Below are positions 19,864-29,846 of a stretch of 64,000 nucleotides of DNA, piece by piece. This DNA comes from Prorocentrum cordatum (taxonomy: Eukaryota; Sar; Dinophyceae; Prorocentrales; Prorocentraceae). Under the pieces are notes generated by a model. The model did no database searches. It saw only the letters and a list, made by a program, of their open reading frames with translations, and was not told the DNA's origin. A program made the position numbers and the translations under genes. The stretch lies in NCBI GenBank assembly GCA_963575745.1, contig CAUYUJ010012113.1, positions 134,066-198,065 of the forward strand. Direction: 5' to 3'. Positions within the stretch are counted from its first letter, which is position 1. Every line of letters starts with the position of its first letter.

Positions 19864-20712
19864 CGGCCCAACGGGCCAGAGGCGTGCTAAGATCTCCGGT
19901 AACTGGTTAAGACTTCTCTAGTTCGCGCGCGCGGGGCGGCCCCTGGGGGTCCCCGGACGAAAAGTACCCCGGCAAGGTCCTGAGAGAGTCCCGAGAGGAG
20001 TCCCCCAGAGCGCTCCAGGAGCGCTCCATGAGCGCACCAACAGGGCTCCGAGACGTCCCCGAGAGCCCCAAGAAAGGCCAAGAGGCCCCCAAGAGGCCCC
20101 CAAGATGGTACACGAGGGGTCCGACATGCCACAAGATCGCTCCAAGACGCCCAAGATAGCCCCCAGACGCCCCAAGAGGCCTCCCAGAGCACTCCCAAGA
20201 GGGCCCCCGGAGGCAAAATTCATTGTTTTTCCTTAGGTTTTTGAAAGATTTTGGAGCTTCCACCTTTTCGGTTCCCGACGCCCCAAGACGGCCCCAGAGG
20301 CCCCCAAGATCGCCCCAAGAGGGCCCAAGAGGCCCCCAAGAGGGCCCCAAGATGGCCCAAGAGGGCTCGAAGACGGCCCAAGAAGCCTCCAAGACGGTCC
20401 AAGAGGGCCCCAAGAACACCCCCAAAGGGGCCCCAGAGAGGGAACACGAAACAAAATTCGCGCCCTCGGCCCTAAGAAGCCCCTACGAGGCCCCAAGAGG
20501 CCCCTAAGAGGCCCCAAGAGGCCCCCACGAGGCCCTCAGGAGGCCCCCAAGAGTCCCCCAAGCGGCCCCAGGAGGCCCCCCAAATGCCCCCCCGAGCGCC
20601 CCAGGAGTCCCCCAAGCGGCCCCAGGAACCCCCAAAGCGCCGCATTGACACCAGGCCCTCGGGCAAACGGCAGACATGAGACCGTGTGGGCCGGCGGAGT
20701 GAGCGAAGCGAT
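19864..20712. repeat. ~850-bp interspersed repeat, copy 1
   Basis: Starts at GGCCCAACGGGCCAGAGGCG and ends at GAGCGAAGCGATT. It is nearly identical to 61396-62232 except for a replaced segment near 19970-20030. The middle is a degenerate minisatellite of GGCCCCAAGA words. The Trp/Gly/Leu-rich minus frame over it is a by-product of that word. The remaining TTTTTCCTTAGGTTTTTGAAAGAT segment is unique to the family. Confidence 0.9.
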
Positions 20713-21065
20713 TCAATACAAATCAAAGAGCGCGGTAATACGAAAGAACGCAGAAACCCAAAGGAGCACGAACGACGAAAGAAACGCCAACGAAAAAAAA
20801 CAAAAACAAAACGAGCGCCAAAAACCAGAAGGTCGCTGAAAACCAAAAAAACGCCGAAGACCAGCGGCGCGCGGCGACCAAATGGCGCCGCCAACCCACA
20901 GGTCGACAACACTCGAAGGATGCGCAGAAAACAATGGATCGCCGAAAACCAAACGAGCGGCAAAAACCAAAGGAATGTCGCAAACCAAAAGCACACCGAG
21001 AATCCAAACGGCGCAAATAACCCAATCACAAGACAGCTCGCCGTTCGGGCCCCGCGGCCAGCCCA
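20713..21065. repeat. AAACC/GCGCC minisatellite-like region 1
   Basis: Irregular repeats of AAAACCAAA(N)GCGCCG words, the same vocabulary as the array at 23.2-24.5 kb. No coding support despite long frames. Confidence 0.6.
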
Positions 21066-21149
21066 AACGGCGAGCACGCATCGGGCGTGGTCGTCGCCGC
21101 TGTCGTTGCCGTCGCGGTCGTCGTCTTCGTTCGTCTTCGTTGTTCGTCT

Positions 21150-21235
21150 TCTCCTCCTCCTCCTCCTCCTCCTCCTCCTCCTCCTCCTCCTCCTCCTCCT
21201 CCTCCTCCTCCTCCTCCTCCCCCTCCTCCTACATA
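21150..21235. repeat. (TCC)n microsatellite
   Basis: About 75 bp of perfect TCC triplets followed by CCCCGTCC-rich sequence. Confidence 0.95.
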
Positions 21236-21879
21236 CCCCTCCCCGTCCCCCTCCCCGTCCTCATCCTGTTCCTCATCCTCTTCGTTCTCCTCGTGCTCCT
21301 CCGATTCGTCGTCCTCGTCCTCGTCGCCGTCCTCCTCCTCCTCCTCGCCCTCGCGACCGCGGTGCGCGGCGGGGTGGGCACCCAGTGGTCAAAGAGGTGG
21401 TCAGAACGCGCCCTTCAAGGAGGAGGTCAAAACGCGCCCCGCCAAGACGTCCCCCGGTGACCGCGGTGCGCGGCGGGGGAGGCGCCCCAGTAGTCAAAGT
21501 GGCGGTCAGAACGCGCCCCCCGCACAGGTGGGGGCCCGCGAGGACCCCGGGGCCACCCGGGCCCAAAGTTTGCGCGTAAGCCGGTGGAGGGAGGGAAGGG
21601 TCTCACTCGCGCAGGTCGCAGGGAACAGCCCGTGATAGCGGGCCTTGCACGCGCGCCCTGGGAGACCGCAGGTGGCACGGCACACCCGAACTGCGCGCCG
21701 CCGCGCCCAGAACTCTCGACCTTTTCCGTGGCGCCTTCAACGCGCGCCCCTGGGCAAATTAAGTCGATATCTCGAGGGCCAACGCAAAGACAGGGGTGCA
21801 CCTCCCTGAGCGCGCGCGGCGCCGCAGAAATCGACGCGGAAGCCGAGCGGGTGCGCCGTGGGTTTCGCGTTCAGCCATT

Positions 21880-22025
21880 CGTTGCGCCATGCGTTGCGCC
21901 CTCGGAAGCCGAAAATAAAACCGTCGCCGATGGGTTGCGCCATAGGTTGCGCACTCGGCCGCCGAAAATAAAACCACCCCTCATAGGTTGCGCCATAAGT
22001 TGCGCCCTCGGCAACCGAGAATTTG
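21880..22025. repeat. 53-bp tandem repeat, three units
   Basis: Units share GTTGCGCCATNNGTTGCGCCCTCGG and GCCGAAAATAAAACC, spaced 52-53 bp apart (anchor words at 21908, 21961 and 22013). A single further unit lies at 23116-23160. Confidence 0.85.
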
Positions 22026-22125
22026 CCCCCCTGCAGCCTGAGAGCGCGCAGCACGCCCGTCCCAGCTTCTACGCCGCGCACGCGCGGCGCAGCACACGAG
22101 GGCCCACGAAATCTAAAGCCCCCGC

Positions 22126-23061
22126 TTATCCTCCGCGGTCGCTCAGGAGGCGCCGCACTGCACCGAGAGCACCCGCTCTCGGGAAAAGACTTACAGCTCT
22201 ACGGCAGGTGAGGTCGACAAAAGCGCCCTCCGTCTCCACCCACGCCAACACAGAGAGAGCACGCCCAGGAGGAACACCGCCATCGGCTCCAGAAGAGCCC
22301 GAGCCGCTTGCCGAAGACAGAGCAGCTGGCGGCAGCAAGCGCCCCACAAAGATGGAACAGCACCCGAGCCACTTCTCGGCGATCACCATGCGCGCCAGCC
22401 ACCAAGCCGCCGCCTCGCGGCCAGTGGAGAAGATGCACAGACTCGGCGAGTCGCACAAGGCCCCGTGGATACAATCCCGCGTCGACGCCGAAGAAGGCGT
22501 CGCGGCGCCTAACCCTGAGGAGCCTGGGCCGCCAGCGTCCCCGCAGCAGCCGCGGCGCTGGCATCCCCCTCCGCTGAGACTGACGAAAGGCGGCAGCGCA
22601 GCAGCGGAGATGCCCGAGAACGCCACGGCGCCGCAGGTGCACCTCGGAAACGGAGGGCACCCATCGGGCAACACGAAGCACTCCTTCAACGGGTAGTTGT
22701 AGGCCTCCTCGGCGCACAAACTCGACTCCTGGGCTGAGGGCGCGAACTCGGGCGCATCAACTCGCAGTGCCGAAGGCGCGGTAGCGGAAGAGGGGCAACC
22801 CGAAGCATAAGACGAGCCGCTGTCCAGAGCACCGACGGCCGCAAACACCTCCCCTTCAACATTGGCCTGACCAGTGGGGATTCCCCCGTCGGCTCCGAAC
22901 GCACGGGCGGCAAAAACCGCAATCCCGCCGCTGGGCTGAGGCGAGTCCCCGAGGAAGGCCCGGACGCTCCGGCCGCCGCCCAGGGCGCCCTCGCCCTCGG
23001 AGAGATCGCAGACGACCGTCGCCTGCGTCACCAGAAACGGTAGACGATCATCATGCAACAC
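22126..23061 (-). CDS. Hypothetical ORF, 311 residues
   Basis: The longest open frame between the 53-bp repeats. The product is rich in Ala, Gly, Ser and Cys, with several hydrophobic stretches and Cys-containing segments (CIHGALCDSPSLCIF) but no recognised domain. The opposite strand is also open (21584-22696), so part of the openness is compositional. The minus frame is less Arg-biased than neighbouring noise. Confidence 0.25.
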   Translation of the reverse strand: MLHDDRLPFLVTQATVVCDLSEGEGALGGGRSVRAFLGDSPQPSGGIAVFAARAFGADGGIPTGQANVEGEVFAAVGALDSGSSYASGCPSSATAPSALRVDAPEFAPSAQESSLCAEEAYNYPLKECFVLPDGCPPFPRCTCGAVAFSGISAAALPPFVSLSGGGCQRRGCCGDAGGPGSSGLGAATPSSASTRDCIHGALCDSPSLCIFSTGREAAAWWLARMVIAEKWLGCCSIFVGRLLPPAALSSASGSGSSGADGGVPPGRALSVLAWVETEGAFVDLTCRRAVSLFPRAGALGAVRRLLSDRGG

Positions 23062-23115
23062 TTCCCAACGCCCAGCACCAAAAAGGACATCAAGAGAAAC
23101 CGTCTCCTATTGGTA

Positions 23116-23160
23116 GCGCCATGGGTTGCGCCCTCGGCCGCCGAAAATAAAACCGTCGCG
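23116..23160. repeat. Single 53-bp repeat unit
   Basis: GCGCCATGGGTTGCGCCCTC and GCCGAAAATAAAACCGTCGC match the units at 21.9 kb. It closes the interval that holds the 311-residue ORF. Confidence 0.8.
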
Positions 23161-23209
23161 TAACGGGTGCAACCAGTCAGTTCAGTTCAGGTCACTTGGT
23201 GGGAGTTTG

Positions 23210-24092
23210 CCTCGCGAGAAACTTCTGCGGTCTACGCCCAAAGAAACCAAAACCCAAAGGTGCGCCGACAACCAAAAAGGCGCCGAAGCCACAAGGAGCG
23301 CCGAAACCGAAGAACCAATAACACGCCGAAAACCAAGAGAGCGCCGATAACCACAGCGGCGCAACAAACCAAACGGATGCCGAAAACAACATACGCTCCG
23401 ACAGCCAGCAGGGCGGCAACAACTCAAGGAGCGCCGCAAACACAAAGCGCGCTGAAAACAACAGAGGTCGCCGAGCATCAACGGAACCCGCGCAAACCAA
23501 GACGGCGCGGAAAACCACAGAAGTTCCGAAAACCAAAGGAGCCCCGAGAACCAAATGAGCGCGGAACACCAATAGGGCGCCGAAAACCGATCAGACCCCG
23601 GAATCCTTCGATTCGCCGAACACCGACACAGTGCCAACAAACCCTTAGAACGCCGAGAACCAAAGAGGCGACAAAAACCACAAGAACACCGACAACCAAA
23701 AGGACCCCGAGAACCAACGATGCCCCAAGAACCCACATATTGCCGAAAACCAAGGCGACGACGACCAGACGGCCCCGAAAACCACATGGACGCCTCTTCT
23801 CAGTAGATGATCCCTGCAAGAAGCTCCCCCCGCCTCCCTCCCGTCTGGCTAATGGGAGACAGTGGTTTGGACAGCCCCCCCGCTGCGGCCAAAGGCAGGC
23901 CCCGAAAACCAAGAGACAGCCGACAGCCAAAGGGCGACACAAACCATATACTTACGCGCCGAAGCCCAAAAGAGCACACAGCAGCAAACAAAACCCCGAA
24001 CACCAAAAAGGCTCAAACATCACAGAAGGCGCTGAATGCGAAAGGAACGTCGAGCACCAACACGACTTCTATGTTTTAATGGATATGTGTGT

Positions 24093-24139
<47 letters not shown>

Positions 24140-24500
24140 TCTTTCTGTGTATGTATGTACATAAACGCCGAAGACCAAAGAACCTGCAAAACCCCAAGGG
24201 GCGACGAAAACCAAAAGGGCTGCGAAAGTCAATCGGACGCCGAACACCAAACGAACGCCAAACGCAAAAGAGCATCGAACCCAACCTGCGCCGAAAACCA
24301 ACCGAACGCCGAAAAATACAGCGCCGGCGAACATCGCTAAGGGCAGCAAGAACCAACGAAGAAAACCAAAAACCCAATGATACGCCGAAAACCAAACGTC
24401 CGTCGAAAACCACGGCGGCGGCGAAAACCAAAACAACGCCCAACAAAAAAAACGCGCCGAAAACCAAAAAAGCACCCAAAACCAACGCATCGCCGGTCTC
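23210..24500. repeat. AAACCAAAG/GCGCCG minisatellite-like array 2
   Basis: Over 1.2 kb of irregular units built from CGCCGAAAACCAAANG, with a (CT)n microsatellite inside at about 24093-24150. One frame stays open for 448 codons on the plus strand, because the words lack stops in that phase. The product would be a Lys/Arg/Thr/Pro repeat. Confidence 0.75.
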
Positions 24501-24509
24501 AGATGCGAA

Positions 24510-24860
24510 ATAGACGGGGGTAGCTTCCGAACCCCTCCCCCCCCGCCCCACCTTTGAAAGGGAAACCCGGCGAACCTCGGACTCCGGAACAGGACGGGGG
24601 GCAGTTCAAAGCCCCCCCCCCCCTGGCAAGGCAATCTCAGCTGCGAAAGGAAAGGAAGGGGGTAGCTTTCGAAACCGCCCCCCCCTTGAGCAACGAGCCC
24701 GGGCTGGCGCTGGGCCTCAAAAGAAAGGGGGGGTAGCTTTGAAGCCCCCCCCCGTGGAAAACCAATATCCGCTGCGAACAGGAAGGGGGGCCTCTCCTTT
24801 TGAAAAGGGGAGCGAGCATCCAGCCACCCCCTATCCCCCCCCTGGGCCACCCCTTTCACT
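24510..24860. repeat. C/G-run modules, block 2
   Basis: Three or four modules of about 85 bp, each with GGGGGTAGCTTTC or a variant followed by a C run and a linker containing CTGCGAA. Reverse-orientation relative of the block at 19.5 kb. Confidence 0.7.
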
Positions 24861-25051
24861 GAGAAGTGCCCACAAGCGCACTTTTTCGCATCTAGGAGGC
24901 CTGCCAGCTCGCCATCGAACGTGGAGCAGCGCATGGGCGCTGCAGCTCTCGCGGCCTCGATAATCTGGTCGCAGGCCATGCGCCAAAATAGGGGCGTCGC
25001 CGCGCCTCCCTTGCCGATGGGGCGCAGCAGTCCGCGTCGCGGCCCAGCGTC

Positions 25052-25309
25052 GGCGAGCGCAATGGGCGCGGTTTGCGAAGGGCGCGGTTTGCCTCCCGTC
25101 TCATGTGCCCCTCCCGCCCCCCGGAAACGGATGACACGGTCACTCAATGCGACCGAATCGCATGACACTGTCGCTCCGTCTAATACGGATGACAGTGTCG
25201 CTCGAAACGACGACAATTATGACATTGTCTCTCGCAGAGGCCCCGGAAAGGCCACCGCAAAGCGACTCGCAAACCGCGCCCCGGCGTAACCGCGCCGATT
25301 GCAGTCGCC
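25052..25309. mobile_element. MITE-like element, copy 1
   Basis: 258 bp with terminal inverted repeats. The left end GGCGAGCGCAATGGGCGCGG faces the complement of GCGCCGATTGCAGTCGCC (right end). Four direct repeats of ATGACACTGTCGCTC type start at 25131, 25162, 25189 and 25219. Copy 2 at 36306 is similar throughout. There is no coding capacity. I could not identify a clear target-site duplication. Confidence 0.8.
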
Positions 25310-25696
25310 GACAGCGCGTCGGCCCCGGCGCGTCGGCGCGCCCCAGTCCACCACTGGGGCGAGCAAAGCGTGCTGGAGCCGGTTGGGAAGGCCCCAGCGG
25401 CGCGGCAAGGCAGCGAGCCACTGCAGGGAGAGCCTCTCGCACGCATTGCTTTGATCTGCGACCTGGGCAGCGAGCGTCCGAGGTGGGCCCATGCGCGCGA
25501 GGGCCCCCCTGACATGCGCGCCCACCGCGCGGGCGCGGCGCCCTAGGAGCGCCGCCCAGGCGGGCCCGCGGCCGCGCGCCCTCCTGGCGGGCGCCTCAAG
25601 ATAGGCGGCAACGGCCGTAACCTCAAGCCCGCGTTGCCTCCCCATCTTAGCCGCTTGGCCCGGCGCGAGCTGAAGCCGACATAGCGGCCCCGGGGC

Positions 25697-25902
25697 GCGC
25701 GTAGGGATGCGTCCGACGGGGTCGACCCTATACTTAAGTCCGTAGGCAAAGGCAAGGGGGGAAGAGGTTAGCCACTCCTTGTCCAGGGCGCTGCGCGGAG
25801 AGCAGCGCAGAATGTGTGCCAATACCTGAAGCGATGCGTTATTAAGCGGTACGTGATGATATAGCGGCGATACGAGCGGTCTTCACGCGCGCGCGCCGCC
25901 CC
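25697..25902 (-). repeat. LTR, 3' copy
   Basis: Aligns with the 29.6-29.8 kb repeat over about 200 bp, including GGTCGACCCTATAC, AGGTTAGC.ACTCCTT and CCAGGGCGCTGCGCGGAGAG. Many CG/TG differences separate the two copies. Confidence 0.75.
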
Positions 25903-26700
25903 GACCCCTGCCAGCTCCACGACGGCCTCGGGCCCGCGGGAAACAACGGCAGGGCTCGGGAACAGAGGTGCGAGGCCCACTCAATGCGCCGCCTTATCTG
26001 CCGCACCTCCAAACGAAGTCACATCGGCAAGGAAGGGAAGAGATGGGCCACCCCCGCCACGCGGGGTACTTCGGGAAGTCTACCCGCCTTTAGCGGGCCC
26101 AGGGTGCGCCCCCCAAAAACGCCCCGGCAGTCCTGGGCGCCCCCCGTCACCGCGGGCGACGAGGCTGGGGGGCAAGAGAAAGAAGAGCGAATGGGAATTA
26201 GTACTGCGTGCTACGATGCAAGCGTTTCCACTGTCAAGTTGCGATGGCAACTGATCAACTGGGTGGCGCAACGCGCATAGTGCGAGGCGCCCCAGGCCTC
26301 GAAGATGCACGATGATTGCCAAAAACACACGTGCGGAAGAACATGCGATGTGGACATCAATATAGAATGATTTGGAAGATGCGGCGCGTAGGTGGTGCTC
26401 AGACGCCTTCTCATGAAATCAAATGTACGGCGTCATTCAATATGATTGCTGGCGCGCGACCATCCAGGGTGCGTGTATGCCCTGATGCCAAACTGTAGTA
26501 TACGGAGCCAAATCTGTCAATCGGTATATGGAATGACTGAGTGTGCAATATATATATATATATACATATATCCGAATATGTACGATAACAAAATCACGGA
26601 AAACAGATCAGAAAGCCAGGCAAATAGTATATCCAAATAATCAGATGATCACATGTCACAGAATCATCCATATATGCGGTACTGCAGTCACATCGTCCAA
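25903..26700. other. Non-coding 3' part of the gag-only element
   Basis: No coding signal. The stretch 26330-26700 is AT-richer and holds a (TA)n run at about 26548-26570. Pol would be expected here in a full element. Confidence 0.5.
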
Positions 26701-26709
26701 TTCAGGTCA

Positions 26710-26890
26710 CTAGTAATCGTCCAACTGATCGTCGCAGACCCGATTGTCGCGCTCGTCAAACAATGTAATCGCGCGCGGTCTGCTGCGATCAATCCTAATG
26801 TATTCGCAGTCGTTCTCCTCGACGCAAATCCACTTGTTCCGAGCATAGGACCAGTGGGCGCGCGCGTCGTGCAGGTAGCGTTCGACACTG
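26710..26890 (-). CDS. Gag C-terminal fragment
   Basis: The end of a longer frame (27336-26710) whose last ~55 residues regain protein character: SVERYLHDARAHWSYARNKW and a D/E-rich tail ending at a stop near 26710. The frame before it is GC noise, so a frameshift near 26880 is likely. Confidence 0.4.
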
Positions 26891-27199
26891 CGGCACCACG
26901 ATGTCTGCGTGCGGCGCCGGCGCGCGGCGCCGCGGCCGCGCCCTCTGCGCGTCGCCTCCTGCGAGCTCCGCCTTCGGAGGCGCGGTCGGTCTCCACGCGC
27001 TTGAAGCGGAGCCGCCGTCTCCAGCCCAGCCAGCGCCGCGGGCAAGGCCGCCGGTGGGGGGCATTGCGGCGCGGAGGTGAGGGTGCAGGGGCGAAGTGAA
27101 CGGGGTCGGTGACGGAGGCGATATCTGCGCCCCCCTTGCTTTTCGCGGCGCCTTCCTGGACCTGCCGGGGGAGCTCGGCCAGCGCGGCGCGGTTCATCG

Positions 27200-27436
27200 T
27201 GCCCCGACCTCTCCGGGAGGGAGCGGGAGAAACGATGGGCCCAACGCTTGAAACGCTCGCCCCGGCCGATTAAAATCGAGCACGCGCTGCCTCGCCAGGT
27301 GGCGTCGGACCAACTGCGCTCGGAATAACGACTCAAAAATTCGCGCGTCGGGTGTTTCGCGCCATTCCACCAGCAAGTTGCCCCGATCCACTATAAACAG
27401 ATGTAGGTCGTCACCCCGCATGCGTTTCAAGTGCAA
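27200..27436 (-). CDS. Gag core, part 2
   Basis: LHLFIVDRGNLLVEWRETPD then ARIFESLFRAQLVRRHL, matching DDLQRSIVDRDDLSLNCREP and SKILESLFQTQM in the 54-61 kb element. The pattern of an aromatic/Asp-rich helix followed by LESLFxxQ is the usual Gag block of this lineage as I recall it. Confidence 0.65.
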
Positions 27437-27765
27437 GGCGTTCGAAGTCCAAGTTCAAAGTCACGCGTCGCGTCGTCGACCGCAATGACTTTGTAGGATT
27501 GGAGCGTCGTCCGGTATATCTGGCTACCCTTCAGCACGCGACCAGCTTTGTGTTCCTGGGCTGTGAAGTTCTTGACGCGGTACTGGAGCGCGGTATTCAG
27601 GACTGCCGTAAGTCCAGCTGCGAATGTGCAACCAATGCGTTCGAAGTCACCGCTGCCCGGGAGGCCCTCGTAAGCGGCTGCTTGTTCAGCGATGCGCGGG
27701 CGGCATGTGCCTTGGCAGGACGCCCGGAAGCGCAGCCAAAGTTGTTGCGAACCATATGTTGCCAC
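27430..27765 (-). CDS. Gag core, part 1
   Basis: Contains GSGDFERIGCTFAAGLTAVL and KAGRVLKGSQIYRTTLQSYK. Both align by eye with the copia element at 60.0-60.25 kb (GSGDFERIG, RVLKDRHIYMRILLSYK). This shared block identifies the element's family. Confidence 0.65.
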
Positions 27766-28011
27766 TCCTGTAATTATTTGATGCGTGGCAGTTGTGGCGC
27801 GCGTACGGTGCCTGATTCCTTGATTGGAGCGGTGCCTCTGAGTGAGAGATGTGGCAAAGTCCGCGTTGGAACTTGTTGGGGTGGTGATGGTGGTCGCACA
27901 GGGGAAACGCGACGCGTCTGCGCGGCGGCCGCTGCGGAGGCGGCACCTGGTGAGGTGCGTCGCGCGGGCGCGGGGTCGGACGGTAGATTTGAATGCTGCT
28001 CACGTGGGCTG

Positions 28012-28435
28012 TCATGCCAGTGTAGCTTCGTTAGTCGCGATGTCATTCTGCATAGTGTGAACACTCTGTAGTATGCCACATACCTCGACGTTAATACTGT
28101 GGGTTCGCTGGGAGTACCGTTCCATTCGATGCTCTAAGTCCTGGATTCGTCGTTGGCGTGCTTCGCGCTCCTGATCCCGAAGGGCGAATGTTTCTTCAGC
28201 CCGTGCCTTTTTCGGCGTTTTTTTCTTGGGAAGCCTGAGGGAGCCGTAACTGCGCGTGCCCCGCCGCCATCCGTACCTCGGCCAATCGGGCTTCGAGGGA
28301 AATCGAATCGCAAACCGAACTCGGGGTGCCCAGCTGATCAGTCTGGGTCCGTGCAACACGCAACCCAACGAGTGCAATCTTTGTTTCGATTAACTGCTGC
28401 TCGGCCGTGAAGACCCGGTTCCCAAACATTGGCAC
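28012..28435 (-). pseudogene. Gag middle part, frameshifted
   Basis: Two overlapping frames share the coding signal. 28435-28196 has FTAEQQLIETKIALVGLRVA. 28377-28012 then has REARQRRIQDLEHRMERYSQ, a strong coiled-coil candidate. A frame change is needed near 28200, in a T/C-rich run. Confidence 0.45.
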
Positions 28436-28451
28436 GCGTCCTTCAGAAGCG

Positions 28452-29108
28452 TCAAGACGTCGAGCGAGGCACCACGCAGCTCGCCGCGCAACTCAGACGT
28501 GAGTGTGGTAGTGTGGCAGTGGTCATTTCAACTTGGCTACGAAGTATGTTGATGTCCTCGCGTAGCTGTTGATCCGTCGGCCCATGCATTCCCATAGCCG
28601 GGATCTGTCGGGCCGTCAGGAACTCATCGCGTAATGTCCTAATGGCGGCAGTCCCGTTGTCTCTGGCCCTGACTTGTTGGGCCTCCATCCGAAGGAGGTA
28701 ATCTTGGAGCGTCTGGATCGTGCTGGAGTCGGGACTCCGGTGTGACTCCATCTGGTCAACTTGATACTGGACCTGAGTGAGAGTCGATCGATCTTCTGCG
28801 GTTCGAACGTTTACCACGGCAAGAGTTTGTTGATGCTCCTGTCTGAGGGTGGCCGTTTGTGCGGCCAGACGCGGCAACTGTTGGGTCGTGTAAAATTTCA
28901 ACCTGGACTCGGAGTTCATGTCAATGAAGCCTGGAGCGGCACGCGATACCATGTCGCGTGGCAGGGAAGTGCGCCGTGAGCGCTTCTGGGAGGGGTTGCG
29001 GCTTTTGTCCCGAATAGGAGAACGAATCTGATACCGTTCTGGAGCCCTTCGCTGACATGCCCGTCGTGTGCGATTCTCAATGACACGCACATGTTCAGAT
29101 ACAGACAC
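28452..29108 (-). CDS. Gag N-terminal coiled-coil part
   Basis: An open frame of 218 residues: a basic Arg/Ser start, then a Gln/Leu/Arg-rich helical region (TATLRQEHQQTLAVVN, TIQTLQDYLLRMEAQQ) with heptad-like spacing. It lies just inside the 5' LTR, where gag belongs. It continues after a frameshift in the block below. Confidence 0.55.
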   Translation of the reverse strand: MSVSEHVRVIENRTRRACQRRAPERYQIRSPIRDKSRNPSQKRSRRTSLPRDMVSRAAPGFIDMNSESRLKFYTTQQLPRLAAQTATLRQEHQQTLAVVNVRTAEDRSTLTQVQYQVDQMESHRSPDSSTIQTLQDYLLRMEAQQVRARDNGTAAIRTLRDEFLTARQIPAMGMHGPTDQQLREDINILRSQVEMTTATLPHSRLSCAASCVVPRSTS

Positions 29109-29642
29109 GATCGTGGGTGATGTATCCTTCAGCGGCGGGGGCGCGCGAAAGTGTTTTCTGGAGACGTTTCAATGGCGCCGCCGCTGCGGGTGTTCACACC
29201 GGCACAACGTCCATCAGCGAAGGTTGGGGAACAGGAGGGAGGCGAGGCGAATCCAGCGGTGACTCCGAAGCCGACTGCAGGTGTTCCCGCCGGCACACGA
29301 AAACAATCAAAGGCGGCGCCAGCAAACGTTCCCGTGGACGTATCAGGCGCCGGGACAGAATGAGAGTTCATCGGCGTGTGAGCGCGCACAGGAGGCTGCA
29401 GCGGAGAATTTGGTAGAAATTCGCCCACAGCAAAGCCCGGAGAAGCGGTGCTACATTCTCCCGGAAAGGGGAGAAATTGGCATCACGGGTTCTCTCGCCC
29501 TTGAGTGTCGGCGCGACCGCGCGCCGTCGAGGACGCCGCGCGCATACAGGCACTGTTCCCCAAGGGGGGCAGAACCATACGGCGAGGTCAACGACGACGC
29601 GAGTCGCAACGGCGAAGAATGTAAAAGAGTCGGCTGGTAACC

Positions 29643-29846
29643 TGTGCGTATAGGGATACGACCGCGCGGGGTCGATCCTATTCTTCAGTCCGTTGGTAAA
29701 GGCAAGGAAAAAAAAGGTTAGCTACTCCTTTTCCAGGGCGCTGCGCGGAGAGCGGCGCGGTATGTATACCAACACCTGCGCCGACACGTTAACCGGTATA
29801 TGACGATATAATAGTGACATGAACGGACTTCACACACACACAGGAG
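29643..29846 (-). repeat. LTR, 5' copy
   Basis: On the element strand it starts TGTGTGTGAAG and ends CTATACGCACA. It contains a TATAAT-like AT-rich part (29790-29820) and the block CTCCGCGCAGCGCCCTGG shared with the other LTR. TG...CA ends fit LTR retrotransposons. Confidence 0.75.

Larger units (their letters stand above)
25697..29846 (-). mobile_element. Gag-only LTR retrotransposon (copia lineage)
   Basis: Two ~200-bp direct repeats about 3.9 kb apart flank minus-strand coding blocks homologous to the Gag of the larger copia element at 54-61 kb. No protease, integrase or RT signature lies between the LTRs, so this is a non-autonomous, gag-only derivative. The LTRs have diverged visibly, which suggests an old insertion. 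Confidence 0.75.

Noticed and set aside
19907-20425. Trp/Gly/Leu-rich minus ORFs
   Set aside because: Direct translation of the GGCCCCAAGA minisatellite; the same frames recur in the second repeat copy with the repeat, not with independent conservation.
23167-24513. 448-residue plus-strand ORF
   Set aside because: Composed of Lys/Arg/Thr/Pro words produced by the AAACCAAAG/GCGCCG repeats and a CT microsatellite; no domain.
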